From assembly GCA_947259925.1 (NCBI GenBank), contig CAMYOG010000032.1, positions 1-61,468 on the forward strand: DNA of 61,468 nt, read 5' to 3'. The position numbers were made by a program, and so were the translations under genes. Source of the stretch: Thermoanaerobaculia bacterium. GTDB taxonomy: Bacteria; Acidobacteriota; Thermoanaerobaculia; Multivoradales; JAHEKO01. Numbering within the stretch: position 1 is the stretch's first letter; the number at the start of each line of letters is the position of its first letter. Of this stretch, positions 27,638 through 35,658 are shown piece by piece. A model generated the notes under the pieces. It was not told the DNA's origin, searched no databases, and worked only from the letters and a program-made list of their open reading frames with translations.

Positions 27638-28216
27638 TCAGGCCGAGGCGGGCTCCTCCGTGCGGGCAAGCGCCTTGGCGGCGGCCGCCATGGCGATCTC
27701 CGCCCAGCCGGCGAAGATCAGCTTGATGCCCACCAGGGTGCCGATCGCCCAGGTTCCGGAGACCGGCCACTGGCGCCAGATCATGACGCCGAGCACGAGC
27801 GACACAGCACCGCCGAGGAGCAGCCACGTCCAGCCCGGGTTCGGCTTGGCCCGAAACGCGACCGCGATCTCGGAGAAGCCGTCGACCACGAAGTAGGCGG
27901 CCAGGATCAGGGCCAGGGTCGTGAGCCCTCGCAACGGCTGAGCGAAGATCAAGACGCCCGCGATCAGCGTTACGACACCGATCAGCAGCGCCAGCAGGCC
28001 CTTGCCGAACGAGCCGGCCTTGAAGGCGAGAATGCTGCGCATGACGCCGCCCATGATCAGCAGGAAGCCGACCACCCTCACCACGGCCATACCGGCGACA
28101 AAAGGCACCGCCAGACAGAGCACGCCGAGGAGGACCGTGAGAGTCCCGATCACGGTCATCATCCTGGAGCTGCGCTGAACGGCTCCGGCGATCTCTCGAG
28201 CGCTCTGTTCGCTCAT
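27638..28216 (-). CDS. HdeD/DUF308-family membrane protein
   Basis: 192 residues with six predicted transmembrane helices in three pairs. Motifs include VIGTLTVLLGVLCLAVPFVAG, FLLIMGGVMRSILAFKAGS, AAYFVVDGFSEIAVAFRAKP and WLLLGGAVSLVLGVMIWRQWP, matching the HdeD family of acid-resistance-associated membrane proteins. It starts 9 nt after the preceding minus-strand gene (28226-28861), so the two are probably one operon. Biochemical role unknown. Confidence 0.9.
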   Translation of the reverse strand: MSEQSAREIAGAVQRSSRMMTVIGTLTVLLGVLCLAVPFVAGMAVVRVVGFLLIMGGVMRSILAFKAGSFGKGLLALLIGVVTLIAGVLIFAQPLRGLTTLALILAAYFVVDGFSEIAVAFRAKPNPGWTWLLLGGAVSLVLGVMIWRQWPVSGTWAIGTLVGIKLIFAGWAEIAMAAAAKALARTEEPASA

Positions 28217-28225
28217 CGGACGCGC

Positions 28226-28861
28226 CTAGTTGACGCGGCGGACGTTGCCGAGCCGGACCGGCTGCGACGAGAAGCTGGTCACCTCGAGCTTTTCCTTCTC
28301 GCTGTTCCAGCGGACCGTCGTGCCGACCGACATCGTGCCGGAGCCGTTGCCCTCGGCGTCGAAGATCAGCTCGAGCACGGTGACGTCGAAGTCGCCGGCC
28401 ATCGTGTTCCCGAGCGCCTCGCCGAAGCTCACCGGCCGGTCGGTCGCCAGGATGATCCGGTGGCCGCCGTCTTCGCGCGGCATGATCCGCGAGTAGCGAA
28501 ACGGCCAGCTGGTCTGGGCGCGGAGGTTCATCGAGCCGACCCGCGGCGCTCCGCGCAGGGCACGAGCCACGGCGCGATTCCGGTTGCGGGTGCTGCGGGC
28601 GCTCGCCTCCTGGATCTCGCCCAGCACTTGATGGCGTACCTCGTCGGTGGTCCAGTCGCGAATGCGGATCTCGAGCATGTTCGAGCGCGGGCCACCCGGA
28701 GCCCCGGTGGTGACCATGACGTTGGCCTGGAGGTCCGCGGGCAGCGCGAAGCCTTCGGCGGCTGTGGCCGGGGCGGGCACGGCGATCAGGGTGAGCAGGG
28801 CCACCGACACCACAGCGATCGGCGAGCCGAGGGCCAGGTAAATCAACTTCGTACGAGTCAT
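28226..28861 (-). CDS. Exported protein of unknown function (paralogue of 19940-20539)
   Basis: 211 residues. ATG 28861 is chosen because GGAAGGAGG precedes it; the longer frame to 28924 has no ribosome site. The signal peptide runs to about ATAAEG, without a lipobox Cys. The core contains IRDWTTDEVRHQVLGEIQEA, GGHRIILATDRPVSFGEALG and ELIFDAEGNGSGTMSVGTTV, ending SSQPVRLGNVRRVN. The motif order matches the lipoprotein at 19940, showing one family with two anchoring modes. It is coupled to an hdeD-like gene. Confidence 0.82.
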   Translation of the reverse strand: MTRTKLIYLALGSPIAVVSVALLTLIAVPAPATAAEGFALPADLQANVMVTTGAPGGPRSNMLEIRIRDWTTDEVRHQVLGEIQEASARSTRNRNRAVARALRGAPRVGSMNLRAQTSWPFRYSRIMPREDGGHRIILATDRPVSFGEALGNTMAGDFDVTVLELIFDAEGNGSGTMSVGTTVRWNSEKEKLEVTSFSSQPVRLGNVRRVN

Positions 28862-29039
28862 GAAATTCCTCCTTCCAAAGAGGTCTCTTGGCAGCGTATA
28901 CCGAGTCGAGGATGAGCCTACCAACTGGGAACCGGCGAGTCATCAAGGAAGCGAGTCCGACCGCACCTGACCGCGCACCGCGCGCGCTCGGCCGCTCCAG
29001 GACGACCCTGAGGGGGTGTTGATCGCGTAGGATCGGTCC

Positions 29040-30362
29040 ATGTCGAAGCGCCTTCGAGTGAAGGGACCGGTGCCAATGTCCGCGACCCTCGCGATTCACG
29101 ACGAGGTGCGCAGGATGCGCGAGGCGGGCAGCACCGTCTTCCATCTCGGCTTCGGCGAGGCGACCTTCCCGGTTCACCCCAGGATCCTCGACGCGTTCCA
29201 GGGCAGCGCGACCCGGCGCGCGTACCTGCCGGTGGCGGGACTGCCGGAGCTGCGCGAGCGGGTGGCCGGCTACTACCGCCGCCGATTCGGACTGGAGGCG
29301 GAAGCCGAGCAGGTCCTGATCGGCTGCGGCAGCAAGAGCCTCCTGTTCGCGGCCCTCCAGGCGATGGAAGGGGATGTGCTTCTGACCGACCCCTGCTGGG
29401 TCACCTACGAGCCCCAGGTTCGTCTGGCCGGCCTGCCGGTACGGGTGGCCCCAACCAGACTCGAAGAGAGTTACTGCCTCACCGCCGAGGGCCTTCGCGC
29501 CAGTCTCGAGGAGGCCCGCGCCGCCGGAGGTGACCCGGCGACTCTGATCTTGAGCTCTCCAGGCAACCCGACCGGCACGATGTACCCGCCCGAGCTGCTC
29601 GCGAGCCTGGCCGAGGTCGCGCGCGCAGAAGGGCTGCTGGTCATCAGTGACGAGATCTATGCTCTGACCGCCTACGGGGACGTCGAGCACCGGAGCATCG
29701 CCAGCTACTACCCGGAGGGCACCGTGGTCACCGGCGGGCTGAGCAAGCACCTGTCGCTCGGGGGCTGGCGACTCGGTGTCGCGCTCCTGCCGCCGGGAGA
29801 GGTCGGGAGCCGGCTGCGTCGCTGTATGACCGCAGTCGCCGGGGCCGTCTGGACCACCCCGACCGCTCCGGTCCAATACGCTGCCGTCGCCGCTTACGGA
29901 GACGATTCCGAGATCGACGCCTACATCCAGGCGTGCGCCACGATCCACGGACGGATCGCGCGGCAGATCCACGGGCGGCTCCAAGCGCTCGAGGTCCCCT
30001 GCGCGGAGCCTTCGGGCGCGTTCTACGTCTATCCGAGCTTCCGACCGTGGAGCGAGACTCTGACCAACGACCACCGCGTCGAGACCTGTGGCGACCTCTG
30101 CCGTCTCCTGCTTCAGAAGCAACAGATCGCGGCTCTTCCCGGGTCGGACTTCGGCTCGGACCCGAGTCACCTCTCGGTGCGGCTCTCGACGAGTCACCTG
30201 CAGAGACTGGGGGAGGGCAGTGTGGAGCGGGTGCTCGAGCTCTCGCAACCAGAGGTTCCGGACGAGCGCTTCCGGCAGGAGGTCTGCCCGGACCTGGAGG
30301 AGGTCTGCACCCGACTCGGCCGATTCGTCGATTCCCTCGAGAACGCGAGGATGGCGGGTTGA
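29040..30362 (+). CDS. Class I/II PLP-dependent aminotransferase
   Basis: 440 residues. Fold-type I features are FHLGFGEATFPVHP, YLPVAGLPELRERVAGYYRRRF, ILSSPGNPTGTMY (the Asn that contacts PLP), VISDEIYALTAYG, and GGLSKHLSLGGWRLG containing the PLP-binding lysine. GAFYVYPSFRP and the C-terminal LSVRLSTS complete the fold. Substrate unassigned. The stop overlaps the TTG of the CaiB/BaiF gene (TTGA), so a linked amino-acid or acyl-CoA pathway is likely (inference). Confidence 0.93.
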   Translation: MSKRLRVKGPVPMSATLAIHDEVRRMREAGSTVFHLGFGEATFPVHPRILDAFQGSATRRAYLPVAGLPELRERVAGYYRRRFGLEAEAEQVLIGCGSKSLLFAALQAMEGDVLLTDPCWVTYEPQVRLAGLPVRVAPTRLEESYCLTAEGLRASLEEARAAGGDPATLILSSPGNPTGTMYPPELLASLAEVARAEGLLVISDEIYALTAYGDVEHRSIASYYPEGTVVTGGLSKHLSLGGWRLGVALLPPGEVGSRLRRCMTAVAGAVWTTPTAPVQYAAVAAYGDDSEIDAYIQACATIHGRIARQIHGRLQALEVPCAEPSGAFYVYPSFRPWSETLTNDHRVETCGDLCRLLLQKQQIAALPGSDFGSDPSHLSVRLSTSHLQRLGEGSVERVLELSQPEVPDERFRQEVCPDLEEVCTRLGRFVDSLENARMAG

Positions 30363-31579
30363 GCCTGCAAGGACGTCCGCTCGACGGCATCCGGGTAATC
30401 GGCCTGGAGCAGTACATGAGCGGACCGTACTGCACCATGCTCTTGGCCGACGCCGGCGCCGAGGTGATCAAGATCGAGCGCCCCGGCCGCGGCGACCCGC
30501 GGCGCGACATCCCGCCGTTCGTCGAAGCCGACGGGGTCAAGAAGGCCGGCGGCTATCTCGCCTACAACCGCAACAAGAAGAGCCTCGCCCTGAACCTGCG
30601 CGAGGAGGCCGGACGGGCGATCCTGCGGCGGCTGGCGGCGGTCTCGGACGTCGTGGTCGACAACTTGAGGCCCGGCGTGACCACCAAGCTCGGACTCGAC
30701 TACGCCAGCCTGAGCGAGCTCAACGAGGGCCTGGTCTACGCGTCGATCTCGGGGTTCGGCGGCCTCGAGGGCTATCGCAGCGACTACAGCGAGCGGCCCG
30801 CCTTCGACATCGTCGCCGAGGCGATGAGCGGCGTGATGAACCTGGTCGGGTTCGAAGACAAGCCCCCCAGCTACACGCTCTACGGCCTCGCCGACGTCTA
30901 CTCGGGGCTGGTCACCGCCTGGGGAATCATGCAGGCGCTGTTCATGCGTGAGCGGACCGGCAAGGGACAGCTGGTCGACTCGTCGATGGTCGACAACATG
31001 CTGGCGCTCAACGAGCGGATGGTCGCCCTCTACTCGGTGACCGGCCACGAGCCCGAGCGGGGAAAGCTCAAGCACCTCGGGCCCCGCGGAGCGTTCCACT
31101 GCCGCGACGGCTACGTGGCGCTCAACGTTCCCGACCAGATCATCTGGTGCCGCCTGGCCGAGGCGATCGGTCGCGAGGACCTGATCAACGATCCCCGGAG
31201 CGCCGACGGCACCAGCCGGGCGGAGAACGCCGGCTTCCTGCGGCCGATCCTCGAGGAATGGATGGCCGACAAGACCCGTGAGCAGGTCGTCGACACCCTG
31301 AACGCGGCCGGCGTGCCGACCGGCCCGGTCTACACGGCCGCGGACGTCTTCCGAGACGAGCACTTCCGGCGGCGGGGGAGCCTGGTCGACGTCCACGATC
31401 CCGAGGTCGGACCGGTGACCTTTGCGCGCACGGCGCCGCATCTCTCGTCGAGCCCCGAGATCCGCGCGGAGCCCGCGCCCGGACTCGGAGAGCACACGCG
31501 AGAGGTGCTCGAGACGCTCCTCGACTACGGCTCGGACGAAGTGGAGGAGTTCTTGCGCTCGGGTGTGGTCGGCGAATAG
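30359..31579 (+). CDS. CaiB/BaiF-family CoA transferase
   Basis: 406 residues from TTG 30359, overlapping the aminotransferase stop. Family III CoA transferase motifs are LDGIRVIGLEQYMSGPYCTM, LADAGAEVIKIERPGRGD, FDIVAEAMSGVMNLVGFEDK (the Asp in the first block is the expected acyl-anhydride nucleophile; by eye), GKGQLVDSSMVDNMLAL, GVPTGPVYTAADVFRDEHF and APGLGEHTREVLE. It moves CoA between organic acids. Its 3' end overlaps a convergent membrane-protein gene by 55 nt. Confidence 0.92.
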   Translation: MSLQGRPLDGIRVIGLEQYMSGPYCTMLLADAGAEVIKIERPGRGDPRRDIPPFVEADGVKKAGGYLAYNRNKKSLALNLREEAGRAILRRLAAVSDVVVDNLRPGVTTKLGLDYASLSELNEGLVYASISGFGGLEGYRSDYSERPAFDIVAEAMSGVMNLVGFEDKPPSYTLYGLADVYSGLVTAWGIMQALFMRERTGKGQLVDSSMVDNMLALNERMVALYSVTGHEPERGKLKHLGPRGAFHCRDGYVALNVPDQIIWCRLAEAIGREDLINDPRSADGTSRAENAGFLRPILEEWMADKTREQVVDTLNAAGVPTGPVYTAADVFRDEHFRRRGSLVDVHDPEVGPVTFARTAPHLSSSPEIRAEPAPGLGEHTREVLETLLDYGSDEVEEFLRSGVVGE

Positions 31580-32025
31580 CCGAACGGCCTGAGTCTCCGT
31601 GGGCGCCAGATTCGTTCCGCGCGTCCGACCAGGGTCAGGCACGCTACCGCCGTACCGGCGGGAAAGAGCCAGAGCCACCGGCCGAAGAAGAAGGTCAACG
31701 GCAGCGCTACCAGCGACGCCACGAACGCAGCTGCGAGGCTCGAGCGGATCCACCAGCGGCCAAGTGACTTCATCGCGGTAAGCCGATGCTCCTCGAACGC
31801 CGCGACGAAGTAGCCCGGCACGGCGAGTATCGCCGCGGTCACGACAGCCGCATAGGCGAGCAGGAGCGAGTCCGCCTCGAATATGTTGACGTCACCACTG
31901 ACGACGCCGGACCAGATGGCCCAGAAAGAAGGCAGGGCGAGCAACAGACAGACCGCGGGCAAGAGGATCAGCGGGATCGACAAGAGCGCCTTGCGGGCGA
32001 CGGTCGAATTGTCGTCTCGAGTCAT
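31525..32025 (-). CDS. Hypothetical membrane protein
   Basis: 166 residues with four predicted transmembrane helices (LLSIPLILLPAVCLLLALP, LLLAYAAVVTAAILAVPGYF, SLAAAFVASLVALPLTFFFG, WLFPAGTAVACLTLVG). The last 18 residues are antisense to the end of the CoA transferase gene. Pro/Ser-rich C-terminus. No recognised family. Confidence 0.7.
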   Translation of the reverse strand: MTRDDNSTVARKALLSIPLILLPAVCLLLALPSFWAIWSGVVSGDVNIFEADSLLLAYAAVVTAAILAVPGYFVAAFEEHRLTAMKSLGRWWIRSSLAAAFVASLVALPLTFFFGRWLWLFPAGTAVACLTLVGRAERIWRPRRLRPFGYSPTTPERKNSSTSSEP

Positions 32026-32039
32026 TTAGCCGAAAAGCG

Positions 32040-32180
32040 TCAGAGCTCCCCCTCGGCGGCGAGCTCGGTGACCGAAGCCAGGTCCTCGCTTTCAGGCCGT
32101 ACCTCTAGGAGCCCCATCTTGGGAATTCCCCTCTTCGAGATCAGTGGTCCGAAGACGAGGGCGCGAAGGAGCGAGGTCAT
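32040..32180 (-). CDS. Possible 46-residue protein
   Basis: ATG 32180 is preceded by GGAGGGAGC. The short product begins MTSLLRALVFGPLISKRGIP and ends with an acidic tail. No family is recognised. It lies 14 bp downstream of the ATG of the convergently read membrane-protein gene's start side, on the same strand. Support is only the ribosome site and the hydrophobic start, so this may be a chance frame. Confidence 0.3.
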   Translation of the reverse strand: MTSLLRALVFGPLISKRGIPKMGLLEVRPESEDLASVTELAAEGEL

Positions 32181-32304
32181 GCTCCCTCCGACCATCGGGT
32201 AGACACCGCGATGTCGCCCTTGTCGGGCCAATAGGGCTCTCGATAAGAGGGTGGCACCTCGTCCTGGCACTTAGTCCTGGCGGCACCCAGTCCGCCCCAG
32301 ACTA

Positions 32305-32541
32305 CTAGCCTGCTTCACCAGCAAATACCTTGGCTTCCTCCTCCGGTATCTCGATTGGCACGAATAAGCTCGCGGGGAAAAGATAGTCCTCGCCGGTCTC
32401 ATCGAAAATGCGGAGCATGCCGTGCGACTCGGCAGCGCGGTCGCTTCGCCCGCGATATATCGTTCGCACCTGAAGCGACGCCGCGTAGCCCTCGTTGCCT
32501 ACGGAAAGGAAGTACCTCTGCTCCGTTTCGCCCATAGCCAC
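32305..32541 (-). CDS. Small conserved-looking cytoplasmic protein
   Basis: 78 residues. The core GMLRIFDETGEDYLFPASLF followed by VPIEIPEEE resembles a family of 70-80 residue hypothetical proteins that recurs in Acidobacteriota and Chloroflexota-type genomes (from memory, unverified). It has no signal peptide and an acidic C-terminus. Function unknown. Confidence 0.6.
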   Translation of the reverse strand: MAMGETEQRYFLSVGNEGYAASLQVRTIYRGRSDRAAESHGMLRIFDETGEDYLFPASLFVPIEIPEEEAKVFAGEAG

Positions 32542-32658
32542 TAGCTCAGCAGGCGTTTGACCTTCAGGTCCACTCTCCCGCGGCCATGCGCCTCATACCA
32601 GTGTACCTCCGCCTCTCCGACGAATCGATGCGGTCGCCCACGCAAAGCCCTCGCCTCC

Positions 32659-33189
32659 CGAAGCCGAGCTCACAGAGATCGAGGAGTCCGACGTCGCCGC
32701 GGTCAACCCGAGCGCCGCCCACTCCGCCTGGAGATCGGCGAGGCGCTCGAGCGCGCCGGCGGCCACCGGCGGCCCGGCGTCGTCGATGACGTCGAGCAGA
32801 TGCCGCACCTGCTTGACCAGCCTCGGGGGCAGGCTGTCTTCGTCCTCGTAGGTCTCGAAGTCGACCTGCAGGACCTGCCGCTCCCAGGTGGTGAGCCTCT
32901 CGACGGCATTCGTCCCTGCCTCCTGTAGCGTCTCGGCGTCCGGATGGTCGGCCAGGAGTGCCTCGATCTGTCCGCGCGTCTTGCGTACCGCCGCGATACC
33001 GTCGAGGAGCTCGTTCATCAGGCTGGTGAGCTCCCGGATGCAGTCTTGGACCTCGGTGAACTCGGCCTGGGTCGCCACCAGACGGCGGTCCGGCAGCAGG
33101 GTCAGCTGCGCCGTCGCCTCGGCGTCCCCGATCGAGACGCTGGCCTGGTATTCGCCCGGCGGCACGTAGGCGCCGGCGAAACCCTCGAT
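32659..33189 (-). pseudogene. Rearranged duplicate of the C-terminus of the 35659-38793 BNR protein
   Basis: The frame reads AYVPPGEYQASVSIGDAEAT, MNELLDGIAAVRKTRGQIEA, WERQVLQVDFETYEDEDSLP and LERLADLQAEWAAL. Each matches the last 170 residues of the 1044-residue protein at high identity. After QAEWAAL the match continues, but on the opposite strand: 32659-32708 read on the plus strand gives EAELTEIEESDVAAVN, where the full gene has EAELQEIEESDVAAVN on the minus strand. The fragment has no start region or signal peptide and is not expected to be functional. Confidence 0.88.
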
Positions 33190-33401
33190 GTGCACCGTTC
33201 CGCCGGGTCAGTAATGCCCCGTGGTCAGTGCAGCTCATCAACATGCTCCGAGACCAGTCTTTCGGCCCGAAAGGGCGACCGGCCTCGGGCAGGGGCGAAA
33301 GTTGTGGAGGGGGCCATAGCCCACCACGGTAGCGATCGCAAGAATGGACAGCGGGTGCCACCAGAGCGTTCAGAAGAGGTGTCGATGGCCTGGGAAGAAC
33401 G

Positions 33402-34688
33402 ATGAGCACACCTGTCTCGCTGCGCTGGAAAGTGGCGGCGACGGTCTCCGTCCTACTCATTGCCGTCACCTGCGTCATCGGCTTGGCGCTCATCCGCTAC
33501 CTGAGGCTCTTTCTCGTCGAGGAGGCCGGCAAGCGAGCGGCAACGCTCGCGGAGACCCTCGCGGTCAGTGCTCGAGATCCTCTGCTCGAGGCGGACGAGC
33601 TGCGGCTCGGCCCAGTCATCGAGTCGATCATGCAGGATCCGGACGCGGTCTACGCATATGTGCTCGACCACGAGGGTGTCGTCGCCTTCCACGCCGACAC
33701 GCAGTTGATCGGCTCGCGGATCGTCTCGTCGAGCGGCCCGCCGGAAAAGCTGCTCGAGGCCAGCGCCGAGGTGGTGGTGGAGGACATCCAGGTAGGTGAA
33801 GCCTACGTCGGGCTGAGCACGGAATTTGTCGACAGGGCGGTGCGGACGGTAGCGGAGCAGCTGCTGTTTCGACTCGGGCTGGGGACGCTCTTCGGGCTGG
33901 GCGGCATTCTGCTTCTCACCGACTTCCATCTGCGGCGCCTGGCCCGGCTCGAGCACGCGGTGCATCGAATCGCCGAGGGAGATCTGGCCGTCAGGGCGCG
34001 AGTCCGAGGTCGTGACGAGCTTGCCCGGCTCGGTCGCGGGTTCAACTCCATGGTCGCGCGCCTCGAAGCGGCGCGACAGGAGATCGAGAGGGGCGTCACC
34101 GAGACCGTCAGCGCACTCGCTTCGACCATCGACGTGAACGACGCCTACACCCATGGACACTGCGAGCGGGTCGCGCAGGGCACCGCTGCGGTCGCCGAGC
34201 GGATGGGCGTCGAGGGGCAGGATCTGAAGGAGTTCGAGCTTGCAGCGATGCTGCACGACATTGGCAAGATCGGTGTTCCGACCCAGGTGTTGGCCAAGAA
34301 GGGCAAGCTCACGAAAGCGGAGTACCGCCAGATGCAGGAGCACGCAGCGCTCGGCGCCCGCATCCTGAGCTCGGTCTCGTTCCTCGGCGAGATTCCGACC
34401 TACGTACGGCATCATCACGAGAATTGGGACGGCAGCGGCTACCCGGACGGACTCGCGGGCGACGAGGTTCCGCTAGCGGCGCGAATCATCCACCTGGTCG
34501 ACGCGTACGACGCCATCACCTCGAGCCGCCCGTATCGACGGGCGCTGGCCCACGAAGAGGCGATTCGGCGAATCGGCGAGACGAGCGGGACTCAGTTCGA
34601 TCCAGAGATCGTAGACGTCTTCCTCGAGCTCGTGGACGAAGGAATCATCAGGTCGATTCGCCAGCGGGTCGATGAGGAGGCCGCATGA
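33402..34688 (+). CDS. HD-GYP domain c-di-GMP phosphodiesterase with HAMP and extracytoplasmic sensor
   Basis: 428 residues. A first transmembrane helix (VAATVSVLLIAVTCVIGLALI) and a second (LGLGTLFGLGGILLLTDFHL) flank a periplasmic sensor region of about 120 residues. A HAMP linker (RRLARLEHAVHRIAEGDLAV) leads to an HD-GYP domain with HGHCERVAQG, AAMLHDIGKIGVP (HD near 284), VRHHHENWDGSGYPDGLAG (the GYP signature) and HLVDAYDAITSSRPYR. All expected metal and signature residues are present, so c-di-GMP hydrolysis is likely. The stop overlaps the next gene as ATGA. Confidence 0.94.
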   Translation: MSTPVSLRWKVAATVSVLLIAVTCVIGLALIRYLRLFLVEEAGKRAATLAETLAVSARDPLLEADELRLGPVIESIMQDPDAVYAYVLDHEGVVAFHADTQLIGSRIVSSSGPPEKLLEASAEVVVEDIQVGEAYVGLSTEFVDRAVRTVAEQLLFRLGLGTLFGLGGILLLTDFHLRRLARLEHAVHRIAEGDLAVRARVRGRDELARLGRGFNSMVARLEAARQEIERGVTETVSALASTIDVNDAYTHGHCERVAQGTAAVAERMGVEGQDLKEFELAAMLHDIGKIGVPTQVLAKKGKLTKAEYRQMQEHAALGARILSSVSFLGEIPTYVRHHHENWDGSGYPDGLAGDEVPLAARIIHLVDAYDAITSSRPYRRALAHEEAIRRIGETSGTQFDPEIVDVFLELVDEGIIRSIRQRVDEEAA

Positions 34689-35599
34689 GGGGCTGGTGCG
34701 CGGCGGCCACGGCCCTCTTCCTTGGAGCCTGCGCCAGCGGCCCTCCGATCGAGCCGCCGACAGCAGTGGCCGATCAGGAGGAGGCTCCCTGCCTCGACTG
34801 TGGGGAGCTCACGGAGGCGAGTTGGCCGACTGCGCCGGTCGAAGACACCGAGATCGCGTGTGTCGAAGCCGCCGGCTTCGCGAAGTCCGGCGAGCACAAG
34901 CCCGCGGTCGACGCACTGGCGGCGATTCGCGAGGGTGGGTCGACCTGCCCGGAGCAGGTTCTCGAGAGTGTCGCGGTGTCCGAGCAACACCTGGGAAGAG
35001 CGGACGAGTTCGCGAAGCGAGGGCTCGAAGCGTGGAGGGAGGGCGATGCCGCCTCGGCTCGTGAGCACTTCGTGCAGGCCCTCGAGGCTTATCCGAAGTA
35101 CTACTGGGTACAGAAGCTGATCCAGGATCTTGCGGTCGATCCGGCAGCTGAGGTCTCCAGGTATCGAGAGCGCGCGGCGACGCTGCGCGGTGTGGGTCGG
35201 TCGGAGGAGGCGCTCGAGGCGCTCGAAGAGGCCGGCGAGGTCGCGCCCTCGGACGCCGCCCTCAGGGCGGAGATTGCCCTTTTGAGGACCGAGCTCGGGG
35301 ACGCGCGACTCGGCGAAGCCTACCGCGCGCAGCGTGCCGGCGATCTCGCGCGAGCGCTCGAGCTGACGGTGCGAGCGATCGACTTTCAGCCCGACTATCC
35401 GGTGAGAGACCGGCTTATCGACTTCGCCCGCCGGCTCGGGCTGAGGCTGTTCTCGGCGGGGGAGTTCGTCAAAGCACGAGGTCTCTGGCAGGCGGCCCTC
35501 GCGCTCGACGTCGGCAACGAGCTCCTCAGGCAGTACATCGAGGAAGTCGACGCTCGACTCGAGAGCCTGGCCGAGATCAGCAAGAGTAGCGGCGACTAG
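34685..35599 (+). CDS. TPR-like lipoprotein
   Basis: 304 residues, ATG 34685 overlapping the HD-GYP stop. The lipobox LGAC follows a short signal (GWCAAATALF). An N-terminal CLDC motif may form a disulfide. The rest is helical with TPR-like repeats (AWREGDAASAREHFVQALEAYPK, AQRAGDLARALELTVRAIDFQP, FSAGEFVKARGLWQAALALD). Coupling suggests it feeds an envelope signal to the HD-GYP enzyme (inference). Confidence 0.86.
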   Translation: MRGWCAAATALFLGACASGPPIEPPTAVADQEEAPCLDCGELTEASWPTAPVEDTEIACVEAAGFAKSGEHKPAVDALAAIREGGSTCPEQVLESVAVSEQHLGRADEFAKRGLEAWREGDAASAREHFVQALEAYPKYYWVQKLIQDLAVDPAAEVSRYRERAATLRGVGRSEEALEALEEAGEVAPSDAALRAEIALLRTELGDARLGEAYRAQRAGDLARALELTVRAIDFQPDYPVRDRLIDFARRLGLRLFSAGEFVKARGLWQAALALDVGNELLRQYIEEVDARLESLAEISKSSGD

Positions 35600-35658
35600 G
35601 GGGTCTCTACCTGTCAGCCGATCGGCCGCGCGCGGCCTGGCGGGTGTTCCAGCAAGGA

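Noticed and set aside
27612..30248. 878-codon minus-strand open frame
   Set aside because: It spans the hdeD-like and exported-protein genes in a different frame and is antisense to the aminotransferase. Its composition is Arg/Gly-rich shadow sequence.
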